DNA from: Lichenicoccus sp964246745
Lineage (GTDB): Bacteria; Pseudomonadota; Alphaproteobacteria; Acetobacterales; Acetobacteraceae
Length of the DNA stretch: 64,000 nucleotides
Reading direction: 5' to 3'
Assembly: GCA_964246745.1 (NCBI GenBank)
Contig: CAXTRK010000014.1
Coordinates: 21,628-85,627, forward strand
Shown: piece after piece, positions 44,768 to 53,801 of the stretch
Layout: each line of letters starts with the position of its first letter
How positions within the stretch are numbered: the stretch's first letter is position 1
The notes under the pieces: generated by a model
Told to the model about the DNA's origin: nothing
The model's input: only the letters and a program-made list of their open reading frames with translations
Databases searched by the model: none
Position numbers and translations under genes: made by a program

Positions 44768-46165
44768 ATGAGTAAGCAGATCCGTCTGAACGCGTTCGAC
44801 ATGAACTGCGTCGGGCATCAATCCTCGGGCCTGTGGCGCCATCCGCGCGACCGTGCTGGCACCTACAACACGCTCGGCTACTGGACGCATCTGGCGCGCG
44901 TGCTGGAGCGCGGGCTGTTCGACGGCCTGTTTCTCGCCGACGTCCTTGGCACGTACGATGTCTATGGCGGCACTCCGGAGGCCGCCTTGCGCAACGCCTC
45001 GCAGGTGCCGGTCAATGATCCGTCGATGCTGGTGCCGGCGATGGCGGCGGTAACCGAGCATCTCGGTTTCGGCCTCACCTGCACACTGTCCTACGAGCCG
45101 CCGTTTCCGTTCGCCCGGCGCATGTCGACGCTGGACCATCTCACGCTGGGGCGGATCGGCTGGAATATCGTCACCGGCTATCTGAACAGCGCCGCCAAGG
45201 GCACGGGCAGCGCGAAACAGGCCGCGCACGACACGCGCTATGAAATCGCCGACGAATACATGCAGGTGGTCTATAAGCTCTGGGAAGCGAGCTGGGAGGA
45301 CAACGCCGCGGTGCGCGACGTGGCGCGCAATATCTTCACCGATCCGGAAAAGGTGCACCGCATCCAGCATGAGGGCGAGCATTTCCGGGTCGATGCGATC
45401 CATCTCTGCGAGCCTTCGCCTCAGCGCACCCCGGTGCTCTACCAGGCCGGCGCCTCCACCAAGGGGCGCGCCTTTGCCGCAGCTCATGCGGAATGCGTGT
45501 TCCTGGCGGGTCCCTCAAAGCAGGTGATCGCGCCCGCCGTTGCCGACATACGCAGGCGCGCCGCCGACCTCGGCCGCGATCCGGCCTCGATCCTGATCTT
45601 TTCGCTGCTGACCGTGATCACCGGCCGCACCGATGCGGAGGCACGTGCCAGGTTCGATGAATATCGGCGCCATGTCAGCCGTGAAGGCGCACTCACGCTG
45701 ATGTCCGGCTGGACCGGCGTCGATTTCTCGAAATTCGCACCCGACGATCCGGTCAAGCACATTCGCAACGACGCGATCCATTCCGCCATCGACGCGCTTA
45801 CCGTCGATGATCCGGACAGGATCTGGACGGTGCGCGAGCTGGCCGAAAGCTCAGCGATCGGCGGCCTGGGCGCGCGCATCGTCGGCGGCCCGGAGCGTGT
45901 GGCCGACGAGATGCAGGGCTGGATGGAGGATACCGGCGTGGATGGTTTTAATCTCGCCTACGCAGTGACGCCGGAAAGCTTCGAGGATTTCGTGGATCTC
46001 GTCGTGCCGGAGCTGCAGCGCCGCGGCCTCTACAAGCAGGAGTATGCCCACGGGACGCTGCGCGAGAAGCTGTTCGGCGCGGGTCCTCGGCTCGCATCCC
46101 CGCATCCCGCGGCCGAGTGCCGGTCCTGGGCGACCGTGTCCGCGCGCGCTGCCGACGCCGCCTAA
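44768..46165 (+). CDS. LLM-class flavin-dependent monooxygenase (DszA/NtaA/DmoA group)
   Basis: 465 residues, bacterial luciferase-like TIM barrel of the NtaA/SnaA/DszA group. Group markers: LNAFDMNCVGHQSSGLW, WTHLARVLERGLFDGLFLAD, STLDHLTLGRIGWNIVTGY, TPVLYQAGASTKGRAFAA and HAECVFLAG. These enzymes use FMNH2 from a separate reductase to oxidise sulfones, sulfides or aminopolycarboxylates. A flavin reductase is the last gene of the same operon. ATG 44768 starts 18 nt after paralog 2. Confidence 0.92.
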   Translation: MSKQIRLNAFDMNCVGHQSSGLWRHPRDRAGTYNTLGYWTHLARVLERGLFDGLFLADVLGTYDVYGGTPEAALRNASQVPVNDPSMLVPAMAAVTEHLGFGLTCTLSYEPPFPFARRMSTLDHLTLGRIGWNIVTGYLNSAAKGTGSAKQAAHDTRYEIADEYMQVVYKLWEASWEDNAAVRDVARNIFTDPEKVHRIQHEGEHFRVDAIHLCEPSPQRTPVLYQAGASTKGRAFAAAHAECVFLAGPSKQVIAPAVADIRRRAADLGRDPASILIFSLLTVITGRTDAEARARFDEYRRHVSREGALTLMSGWTGVDFSKFAPDDPVKHIRNDAIHSAIDALTVDDPDRIWTVRELAESSAIGGLGARIVGGPERVADEMQGWMEDTGVDGFNLAYAVTPESFEDFVDLVVPELQRRGLYKQEYAHGTLREKLFGAGPRLASPHPAAECRSWATVSARAADAA

Positions 46166-46179
46166 AGGAGAGAACCGCC

Positions 46180-47160
46180 ATGAAACGACGCTCGGGCCGC
46201 CTCTTCGCCGCGGCGCTGCTGACGGCAACCTGCCTGTCCGCGGCACGCGCCGCCGATAGACCGGACGTGCCCTCGCTTGCCGGCAAGCGCATCGGCATCA
46301 CCACCGTGGGCACCAGCCACTACTGGGACCTCAAGGCTTACCAGGCCCAGGTCGCGGAGGTGAAGCGGCTTGGCGGCACGCCGATCGCGCTGGACGCGGG
46401 ACGCGACGACAAACGCCAGATCGCGCAGATCCAGACCTTGATCGCGCAGCGTCCCGACGCGATAATTGAGGAGCTGGGCAATTCGAGCGTGCTGGAGCCC
46501 TGGCTGCGACGGATCCGCCGCGCCGGCATTCCGCTGTTTACGGTCGACACCGTCTCGTCCTCCTCGATCAACGACAGCACGTCCGACAACCACAGGATCG
46601 GTCATGAACTTGCCGAGCAGCTCGTCTCCGACCTGCACGGCCATGGCAGGATCATCGTGTTCAATGGCTTCTACAGCGTGCCGGTCTGCGCCATCCGCTA
46701 TGATGAGCTGCGGGCGGTGCTGAAGCAGCATCCGGACATCACCGTGATCCAACCCGAGCTTCGCGAGGTGATCCCCAACACGGTGCAGAACGCCTACAGC
46801 CAGATCAGCGAGATCCTCAGCAAGTATCCGCAAAACGGCAGTATCGCCGCGATCTGGTCGGCTTGGGACATTCCGCAGATCGGCGCCACGCAGGCGCTGG
46901 AGGCGGCGCACCGCACCGAGGTGAAGACCTATGGCGTCGATGGCAGCCCGGAAGCGGTGCAGATGCTGGAGAACCCGAACTCCCCGGCTGCCGCGATCGT
47001 GGCGCAGCAGCCTTCGCTGATTGGCAAGGCGGCGGTGGACAACGCGGCGCGCTATCTCGCCGGCGACCACACGCTTGCGCGCACCACGCTGATCGCTTCA
47101 CGCCTGGTGACCAAGGCCAACGCGGCAGAGGTGCGCAGGCAGCTCGGGCAAGGTTCATGA
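46180..47160 (+). CDS. CUT2-type ABC transporter substrate-binding protein
   Basis: 326 residues with signal peptide (LFAAALLTATCLSAARA, cleavage near residue 25) and the periplasmic-binding-protein-I fold (GKRIGITTVGTSHYWDLKA, ALDAGRDDKRQIAQIQTLI, YGVDGSPEAVQMLE). AAAGGAG precedes ATG 46180. Although the family usually binds sugars, its place between flavin monooxygenases and a flavin reductase suggests the ligand is the substrate of those enzymes. Confidence 0.9.
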   Translation: MKRRSGRLFAAALLTATCLSAARAADRPDVPSLAGKRIGITTVGTSHYWDLKAYQAQVAEVKRLGGTPIALDAGRDDKRQIAQIQTLIAQRPDAIIEELGNSSVLEPWLRRIRRAGIPLFTVDTVSSSSINDSTSDNHRIGHELAEQLVSDLHGHGRIIVFNGFYSVPVCAIRYDELRAVLKQHPDITVIQPELREVIPNTVQNAYSQISEILSKYPQNGSIAAIWSAWDIPQIGATQALEAAHRTEVKTYGVDGSPEAVQMLENPNSPAAAIVAQQPSLIGKAAVDNAARYLAGDHTLARTTLIASRLVTKANAAEVRRQLGQGS

Positions 47161-47173
47161 TCGGCCGGGGCTC

Positions 47174-48676
47174 ATGACCCAGCCGGCGCTCGCGATGCAC
47201 GGGATACGCAAGAGCTTCGGCGGCGCAATCGCGCTCGACGGCTGCGATCTCGTGCTGCGGCCGGGAACCGTACACGGGCTAGTCGGCCAGAACGGCGCTG
47301 GCAAGTCGACCCTGATCAAGATCCTGGCCGGCCTGCTGCGCCCGGATGGCGGCAGCATCGCGCTGTCCGGCCGCACGCTGTCGGCGATCTCGCCCGCGGA
47401 CAGCGCGCGGCTGGGATTGGGCTTCATCCATCAGGAGCGATTGCTGGTGCCTAGCGCCACCGTCGCCGAGGCGCTGTTTCTCGGCCGTGAGCCGCGCCGG
47501 CTCGGCCTGGTCGACCGCCGACGCATGCGCAAGGCGGCGCGCGAGGCTTTCCGCACCCATTTCGATCTCGAGCTGCCCGTTGACGCGCTGGTCTCGGAGC
47601 TGACCACCGGGCAGCAGAAGATCGTGCAGATCTCCCGCGCGCTGATGGACAACCCATCCGTGCTGGTGTTCGACGAGCCGACCGCGGCCCTGGTCAGCCG
47701 CGAGGTCATGCACCTGACCGGGATCGTGCGCCGGCTACGCGCGGCCGGCATCACGATTCTCTACGTTTCGCATTACCTCGATGAGATCGAGCGGCTGTGC
47801 GACGTGGTCACCGTGCTGCGCAACGGCCGCAGCGTCGGCACGGTGACTCCACGCCAGACACCGCTTGGCGACATCGTCTCGATGATGGTCGGCCGCAGCA
47901 TCGATACGGTGTTTCCGCCCCGGCGAAGACCGGCCGCACGGCGCCTGCTCGGCGTGTGCGGCCTCGCGCGCCGAAACGCGTTCGAGGACATCTCGTTCGA
48001 TGTGCGCGCGGGCGAGATCCTGGGCATCACCGGCGTGCTCGGATGCGGCGGCAAGCCGCTGCTGCGCGCGCTGTTCGGCGCGCCCGGCGCGGGTGGCGGC
48101 GAGATCACGCTGGATGGCGCGAAGCTCGCGATTGCGACGCCGCGCGACGCGATCCGGCACGGCATCGCCTTTGTGCCGGAGGACCGGCGGGCGGAAGGCG
48201 TGCTCGGACGTCTCTCCGTGCGCGAGAACGCGACCCTTGCCAGCCTCGACGAGTTCCGCCGGCACGGCTTGCTCGACCGCCCGCGTCAGGCGCGCGCCGC
48301 CGATGCGCTGATCGAGCGGCTGCAGGTGCGCAGCATTGGCCGCGAGCAGCCGGTCGCGGAGCTGAGCGGCGGCAACCAGCAGAAGGTCGCATTGGGCAAA
48401 TGGCTGCGGCGCGATGCCCGGCTTTATCTGCTCGACGAGCCGACCGTCGGCGTGGATGTCGCGGCCAAGGGCGAGATCTACGCATTGCTGGCGGAAACGG
48501 TGGCGAGCGGCGCTGGCGCGATCCTGTTCTCTTCGGACCTGGAGGAGCTGCTCGGCCTCACCGACCGCATCCTGGTGCTGTATCGCGGCCGCATCGCCGG
48601 CCGGTTCGAGACGGCGCACACGGATGCGTCGACCCTGCTGGCCTGCGCCACCGGCGCCTCGGAAATGGCGGCGTGA
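47174..48676 (+). CDS. CUT2-type ABC transporter ATP-binding protein
   Basis: 500 residues, two tandem NBDs as in RbsA. Domain 1: Walker A GQNGAGKST (about 38-46), signature LTTGQQKIVQISRAL, Walker B VLVFDEPTAAL, H-loop YVSHYLDE. Domain 2: altered P-loop GVLGCGGKPLL, signature LSGGNQQKVALGKWL, Walker B LYLLDEPTVGVDVA. Domain 2's weak P-loop is normal for this family. Starts 13 nt after the binding-protein gene and overlaps permease 1 by 4 nt. Confidence 0.94.
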   Translation: MTQPALAMHGIRKSFGGAIALDGCDLVLRPGTVHGLVGQNGAGKSTLIKILAGLLRPDGGSIALSGRTLSAISPADSARLGLGFIHQERLLVPSATVAEALFLGREPRRLGLVDRRRMRKAAREAFRTHFDLELPVDALVSELTTGQQKIVQISRALMDNPSVLVFDEPTAALVSREVMHLTGIVRRLRAAGITILYVSHYLDEIERLCDVVTVLRNGRSVGTVTPRQTPLGDIVSMMVGRSIDTVFPPRRRPAARRLLGVCGLARRNAFEDISFDVRAGEILGITGVLGCGGKPLLRALFGAPGAGGGEITLDGAKLAIATPRDAIRHGIAFVPEDRRAEGVLGRLSVRENATLASLDEFRRHGLLDRPRQARAADALIERLQVRSIGREQPVAELSGGNQQKVALGKWLRRDARLYLLDEPTVGVDVAAKGEIYALLAETVASGAGAILFSSDLEELLGLTDRILVLYRGRIAGRFETAHTDASTLLACATGASEMAA

Positions 48677-49680
48677 GCGGAACAGCGCCCCTTGCCGCCG
48701 GCAGCCAGACGCGCCGTCCGTTCGCGGTTGCGTCCACACTCTCGCTGCGCGCGGCCGGTCTCGCGGTAATGGCGGTGCTGCTCGCGGTCTGCGCCTGGCA
48801 GGCGCCGGGCTTCCTGCGTCCCGCCAATCTCGCCAACATTGTGCAGCAGGCCGCCGTGCCGGGCCTGCTCGCCTTCGGCATGACCGCGGTCATGATCGCG
48901 GGCGGTGGCGAGGTGGTGCGCGGTGGCATCGATCTCTCCATTGCCGCGAACATGGGGTTCTGCGCCGCCCTCTACGCCGTAATCGCCCATCGCGGATATG
49001 GCGATGGCGCGGCCCTCGCGGCGGCATCGCTGGGCGGGCTCGGGATCGGCGCGCTCAACGCGGTGGCCGTGCGGCGGTTCGGCATCGTGCCGCTGCTGGC
49101 CACGCTCGCGATGATGAATCTCGCGGGCGGCCTCGAACTGGTCCTGACCCGGAACACCGTGATCTCCGCGACGACGCCGCTTCTGGACCGGCTTGGCGGC
49201 AACGGTCCGTTCCAGCTCCCCTGGCTCGCCATCGTCTTTGTTGTAGCGGCACTGCTGCTGGGGGCGTTGCTCGACCATGCGCCGTTCGGCCTGCGGCTGC
49301 GCGCGGTTGGAGCTCATCCCGAAGCCGCGCGCGCGGCCGGGCTGCATGTCGGCGCCTACGTCGCCGGGAGCTACCTGATTAGCGGCGCCTGCGCCTCCGC
49401 GGCGGCCGTGCTGTCGGCCGCCCTGCTCAGCGGCTCCTCGCCCGGCTCCGGCGACAGCCTGCTTCCGGCCGTGCTCACGACGCTGCTCGGCGTCGTCGTC
49501 TCGCGCCGGCTCACGCCCTCGATCGGCGGCACCGTGCTCGGCGTGCTGTTCATCGGCGGGCTGGTCAATGCGTTCCAGCTCCTGAACCTGTCGAGCTATT
49601 GGGTCAGCGGCGTCGAGGGCACGCTGATCCTGCTCGCGGTCGCGTTGACCACGCTCGCGCGCCGGCAAGCCCCGTCATGA
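48673..49680 (+). CDS. CUT2-type ABC transporter permease 1
   Basis: 335 residues, RbsC-like permease with the GGIDLS signature (VVRGGIDLSIAANMGF) and 8-10 helices; the cytoplasmic loop block is AVGAHPEAARAAGLHV. GTG 48673 overlaps the ATPase stop (GTGA), and the stop overlaps permease 2 (ATGA). Forms a heterodimeric channel with permease 2. Confidence 0.92.
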   Translation: MSGTAPLAAGSQTRRPFAVASTLSLRAAGLAVMAVLLAVCAWQAPGFLRPANLANIVQQAAVPGLLAFGMTAVMIAGGGEVVRGGIDLSIAANMGFCAALYAVIAHRGYGDGAALAAASLGGLGIGALNAVAVRRFGIVPLLATLAMMNLAGGLELVLTRNTVISATTPLLDRLGGNGPFQLPWLAIVFVVAALLLGALLDHAPFGLRLRAVGAHPEAARAAGLHVGAYVAGSYLISGACASAAAVLSAALLSGSSPGSGDSLLPAVLTTLLGVVVSRRLTPSIGGTVLGVLFIGGLVNAFQLLNLSSYWVSGVEGTLILLAVALTTLARRQAPS

Positions 49681-50660
49681 GCGCGAGCCTTGCCTCCGCG
49701 CCGTGGCGGACGGTCGCCCGGCACGCCGTGCGCTTCGTGCTCCCGACCGCCCTGCTGGCACTCCTCGTGTTCTTCTCGGTGGCGGCGCCGGGGTTCCTCA
49801 CCGCCGGCAACCTGCGCAGCTTGCTGGTCGATCATTTCGTCATGCTCGGCTTTGTCGCCGGCGCAATGACACTGGTGGTGATTGCGGGCGGCATCGATCT
49901 CTCCCTCGGCACCGCGGCCGATATGGCCAGTCTCGCCTTCACCCAGTCGCTGCTGGCTGGCGGCGGCTTCTCCCTGGACCTGCTCGCGGCGCTGCTCGCG
50001 GCGCTCGCGGTCGGCACGCTCAATGCGCTGCTGATCGGCGTCGTGGGAATCGCGCCCTTTCTCGCAACACTGGGCACGTTGTTCATCGGCCAGAGCGTGC
50101 AGCAGCTTGCCTCCGACGGCGGACAGACGATCTACCTAATGAATGTGCCGCTGCCAGCGTCGGTCGGCTTTGTCGCCCGAGGCAGCCTGCTTGGCGTGCC
50201 AATGCCGGTCTGGTTGGTTGCGATCTGCCTTCTCGGGCTCTGGGTGATCACGGAACGGACATTGCTCGGTCAGCGCATGACCGCCCTCGGCCTGCAGCGC
50301 GAGGCGGCGCGGCTTTCGGGCCTGCCGGTACGGCGCGACACTGTTCTGGTCTATGTCCTCGCCGCCGGATGCTGCGCGGTCACCGGCGTGCTGCTGTCCT
50401 GCACGGTGAAGTCCTACGCGCCAGGCGCCGGAAGCGCGTATGTGCTGGATGCGATCGGCGCCACTTTCATCGGCACCACCTTCCATCCGGGCCATCGCCC
50501 AAGCATCATCGGCACTGCGCTTGGCGTGTTGATGCTGAGTGTTGTTGCGGACGGCCTGGTGCTGATTGGATGGAATTTCGAATGGCAGCAGGTCGCCAGT
50601 GGCCTGCTGGTCCTGGCGATTCTGGCGATCAGCTTCGGGTCCGCGCGGCGGAGGGATTGA
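49677..50660 (+). CDS. CUT2-type ABC transporter permease 2
   Basis: 327 residues, RbsC-like. Signature VVIAGGIDLSLGTAADM, loop ALGLQREAARLSGLPV, and a C-terminal run of helices (LGVLMLSVVADGLVLIG). Paired permeases, instead of one RbsC, are seen in AI-2-type (LsrCD) and some polyol systems. ATG 49677 is inside the stop of permease 1. Confidence 0.92.
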   Translation: MSASLASAPWRTVARHAVRFVLPTALLALLVFFSVAAPGFLTAGNLRSLLVDHFVMLGFVAGAMTLVVIAGGIDLSLGTAADMASLAFTQSLLAGGGFSLDLLAALLAALAVGTLNALLIGVVGIAPFLATLGTLFIGQSVQQLASDGGQTIYLMNVPLPASVGFVARGSLLGVPMPVWLVAICLLGLWVITERTLLGQRMTALGLQREAARLSGLPVRRDTVLVYVLAAGCCAVTGVLLSCTVKSYAPGAGSAYVLDAIGATFIGTTFHPGHRPSIIGTALGVLMLSVVADGLVLIGWNFEWQQVASGLLVLAILAISFGSARRRD

Positions 50661-50693
50661 TCGCCCTCGTCACCAACAAGGGAAAAACGCAGA

Positions 50694-51272
50694 GTGCCTG
50701 TAGAACGCATGCTGTATCGCGACGCCATGTCACGCCTCGGCGCCGCCGTGAACGTGATCACCACTCAGTCGGGCGGCCAACGGCAAGGCTTCACCGCCTC
50801 GGCGGTGTGCTCGGTGACCGACGAGCCGCCGACGCTGCTGGTCTGCATGAACCGCATGTCGAGTTCGCGTGGAGAGTTCTTCGTCGGCGCTCCGCTCTGC
50901 GTGAACACGCTTGCGGGGGACCAGCGCGAGATCTCGGCCTTGTTCGCCAGCGGCGTCGCGATGGAGCAACGTTTTGCGGGAGCACGCTGGGGCACGCTTG
51001 TCACCGGTGCGCCGGTGCTCGAACGGGCGATTGCCGTGTTCGACGGGTTCATCGCAAGCGTTCTCGAAGTGGGAACGCACGATGTGCTGTTTTGCGAAAT
51101 AGAGGCCGTCCGTATCGGCGACGTCGCGCACGGCCTGGTCTATTTCGACCGCCGCTATCATGGCCTGGAGCCGCGCGACCGTAATGATCTAGCGGCGCCG
51201 CACAGGGAGGTTGGGCACAGGGAGGCTGGGCACAGGCAGGCTGGCCAACCTCTATACGCTGGAGTCCGATGA
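50694..51272 (+). CDS. Flavin reductase (NADH:FMN), RutF/HpaC-like
   Basis: 192 residues of the split-barrel flavin reductase family: YRDAMSRLGAAVNVITTQSG, GFTASAVCSVTDEPPTLLVC, LCVNTLAGDQREISALFA and GTHDVLFCEIEAVRIG. It would supply FMNH2 to the LLM and SfnB-like enzymes of the operon. GTG 50694 has AAGGGA upstream. The last residues are a low-complexity tail of three HRxxG units from a 15-bp tandem repeat. The 3' end overlaps the opposite-strand hybrid kinase by 21 nt. Confidence 0.9.
   Translation: MPVERMLYRDAMSRLGAAVNVITTQSGGQRQGFTASAVCSVTDEPPTLLVCMNRMSSSRGEFFVGAPLCVNTLAGDQREISALFASGVAMEQRFAGARWGTLVTGAPVLERAIAVFDGFIASVLEVGTHDVLFCEIEAVRIGDVAHGLVYFDRRYHGLEPRDRNDLAAPHREVGHREAGHRQAGQPLYAGVR
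51201..51245 (+). repeat. 15-bp tandem repeat x3 inside the flavin reductase 3' end
   Basis: Three copies of CACAGGGAGGTTGGG with small changes, in frame, encoding HREVG-HREAG-HRQAG. Family members normally end before this, so it is probably a slippage expansion of the tail. Confidence 0.8.
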
Positions 51273-53795
51273 CGCCTCGTGATGATGCGCCGGCGGATCG
51301 GAGGCGAGCGCCAGCAGTTCGCCCGCCAGGGTGCGCAGGCTGGTCTCGCCCTTGGCCAGTACGCGGTCCACGCCCTTCAGACGCTTGCGGTCGTCGGCGG
51401 AGAGGTCGCGCGCGGTCATCACCACGACCGGCACATCGCGGCAGTCCGGCTTTTCCCTCAGCGCGTGCAGGAAGGTGAAGCCGTCCATCACCGGCATCGT
51501 GAGATCGAGCAGAATCAGGCGCGGCACCGACTGGGTGACCCGCTCCAGTGCCTCCTGGCCGTTCGCCGCTTCCACCACCGACCAGCCGTTGCGTTCGAGC
51601 ACGGTACGCATTCGATGCCTGGTGTCGGCTTCATCGTCGACCACGAGCACATGGCCCTCGCCGCGGAAACGCTCCATCACATGGCCGAGCCGTTCCCAAT
51701 CCACCGGCTTCGGAACCAGTTCGGCGGCGCCGAGCGACTCGCCAAGAGCCACGTCGTTGATGAACGTCACCAGCACCACCGGAATGGCGGCCAGCGCCGC
51801 ATCGGCCTTGAGCGCGCTCAGCACCGACCATCCGTCCATCTGCGGCATCATCACGTCGAGCAGGATCGCGCGTGGCAACAGCTCGCGTGCCAGCGCCAGC
51901 CCGGCCTTGCCGTCCGACGCCGTTCGCACCGCGAAACCTTCGCGTTCCAGGAACCTGGTGAGTAGCTCGCGCTGGCTCGGATCATCATCGACGACGAGCA
52001 CCAGATGATTGCCGACCGCCTGTGTCGGCGCCGTATCCTGAACCGGCTCGGGCTCCGCTTCAGGCAGCAACGCCGGAATGCGTATAGTGAAGGTGGAGCC
52101 ATGCCCTTCGACGCTCTCCACAGTGACGTCGCCGCCGAGCAGGCGGCAGAAGGCGCGCGTGATCGCAAGACCGAGGCCGGTGCCCCCGAAGCGGCGCGTG
52201 GTGGACGCATCCGCCTGGGCAAAGCGTTCGAACAGGCGTTCGAGCTGCTCTGGCGACATGCCGATGCCGCTATCGGCGATGCTGAACAGCATGTCCGCGT
52301 CGTCGCGGCGCGCGCGCAGGGTGATGCTGCCGTTCTCGGTGAACTTGGCCGCGTTGCTGATCAGGTTGAACAGGCACTGGCGCAGCTTGACCTGGTCGGT
52401 ATGCATGGCGCCGAGCGCCGGCTCGTCTCCCAGATCCAGGACCAGCGTGTTGTGCTTTGTATCGATCAATGCCTGCACGGTCGAGGCAACCTCGCGCAGC
52501 AGCGCCGCCGTATTGAATTCCTCGGCATAGGTCGTCATGCGTTCGGCTTCGATCTTCGAGATGTCGAGCACGTCGTTGATCAGGCTGAGCAGGTGGCGCG
52601 CGTTGCTGTTGATCTTGCGCACATCCTCGAGCAGCGACTTCTCGCCAAGATCCTCGATCTCCTCCTCAAGCATCTCGCTGTAGCCGATCACCGCCGACAG
52701 GGGCGTGCGCAGTTCGTGGCTCATGTTGGCGAGGAACTGGCTTTTGGCGCGGTTGGCGTCTTCGGCGGCCTCCTTCGCGGTCAGCAGATCGGCCTCCGCC
52801 TGGCGCTGATCGGTGATGTCGGTATGGGTGCCGACCCATTCGCGAACGCCTCCCGCCTCGTCGCGGACCGGAACGGCGCGCACGAGCATGTTGCGCCAGC
52901 CTCCGTCGGCGCGCCGCAGCCGGTGTTCCAGGATGAACGGCGCCCCGGCCGCGATCGCCTCCGGCCAGAGCCCCGCGGTCGCCGCCTGGTCCTCGGGATG
53001 GATGCACTGCATCCAGCCGGTGCCCTGCAATCCGGCCGAACCCTGCCCGGTGAACGACGTCCAGGCCGCCTGCGGCTCGGTGAAGCGTCCGTCAGCCGCC
53101 ATCAGCCAGATGATCGAGGCGCTGGCCTCGATCGAGGTGCGGAAGCGCTGCTCGCTCAGCGCGAGCCGGGATTGGCTCTGCTGCTCGGACCGACGCCTGC
53201 GCCGCGCCACCAGCAGGACGCTGCCGAAGCCGCTCAACAACGCCAGGATGGCGATGGCGAGCAAAGCCGAGCGTTGTGACGCATCCTGCGCCTCGATGTG
53301 TCGGATATGCTCCTGCGATTCTCCTTGCAGCCCGGCTACGGCCTCGCGGACGCGGTCCATCGCCGCCTTGTCCTGTCCGTCCAGCATGAAATGGAGCGCG
53401 GCCTGGTTGTCGCCCGCACGCTTGCTGGCCACGATCCGCGCCGCCACGTCGAGCTTGGCCGCCACCAGCGCCGGCAGCGTCGAGCCGAACGGCCCGCGCG
53501 CGGGCAGGTCGCGCAAGGCGCCGCGGCCATCGGCAATGCCGTCCTGGTAAGGCTGCAGATAGCTCGTCTCACCGGTGAGGATGTAGCCGCGTTCGCCGGT
53601 CTCCACGTCCTTCAGGGCGGAGAGCAGGCGCTCGGCGTTGATGATCCGGCCGTTCCAGACGGCGGTTCGGCTGTCCACGCGCTCCTGAAGGGCAACGTAG
53701 CCGGCGAAGGCGCACAACCCGGCCGCGAACAGCAAGGCGGCCAGCGCGATCAGGGGGTCGAGTCGACGGTGCCGCGGGGAGGGAAGGCGTGCCAT
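51252..53795 (-). CDS. Hybrid histidine kinase: CHASE3-PAS-HisKA-HATPase-REC-REC
   Basis: 847 residues. Two N-terminal membrane helices (about 15-35 and 175-195) flank a CHASE3 domain (RLLSALKDVETGERGYILTG). Then PAS (about 215-335), HisKA with the phospho-His in NMSHELRTPLSAVIGY, HATPase (N-box LFNLISNAAKFTENG, SGIGMSPEQL, FGGTGLGLAI), REC1 (VLVVDDDPSQREL, ILLDVMMPQMDGW) and REC2 (VLVVDDEADTRHR, ILLDLTMPVMDGF). REC1 lacks the usual KP-Lys context spacing only slightly (LVPKPVDWERL). A membrane phosphorelay sensor; a small response regulator lies upstream at 55.7 kb. Confidence 0.93.
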   Translation of the reverse strand: MARLPSPRHRRLDPLIALAALLFAAGLCAFAGYVALQERVDSRTAVWNGRIINAERLLSALKDVETGERGYILTGETSYLQPYQDGIADGRGALRDLPARGPFGSTLPALVAAKLDVAARIVASKRAGDNQAALHFMLDGQDKAAMDRVREAVAGLQGESQEHIRHIEAQDASQRSALLAIAILALLSGFGSVLLVARRRRRSEQQSQSRLALSEQRFRTSIEASASIIWLMAADGRFTEPQAAWTSFTGQGSAGLQGTGWMQCIHPEDQAATAGLWPEAIAAGAPFILEHRLRRADGGWRNMLVRAVPVRDEAGGVREWVGTHTDITDQRQAEADLLTAKEAAEDANRAKSQFLANMSHELRTPLSAVIGYSEMLEEEIEDLGEKSLLEDVRKINSNARHLLSLINDVLDISKIEAERMTTYAEEFNTAALLREVASTVQALIDTKHNTLVLDLGDEPALGAMHTDQVKLRQCLFNLISNAAKFTENGSITLRARRDDADMLFSIADSGIGMSPEQLERLFERFAQADASTTRRFGGTGLGLAITRAFCRLLGGDVTVESVEGHGSTFTIRIPALLPEAEPEPVQDTAPTQAVGNHLVLVVDDDPSQRELLTRFLEREGFAVRTASDGKAGLALARELLPRAILLDVMMPQMDGWSVLSALKADAALAAIPVVLVTFINDVALGESLGAAELVPKPVDWERLGHVMERFRGEGHVLVVDDEADTRHRMRTVLERNGWSVVEAANGQEALERVTQSVPRLILLDLTMPVMDGFTFLHALREKPDCRDVPVVVMTARDLSADDRKRLKGVDRVLAKGETSLRTLAGELLALASDPPAHHHEASSDSSV

Positions 53796-53801
53796 GGGTT
53801 T

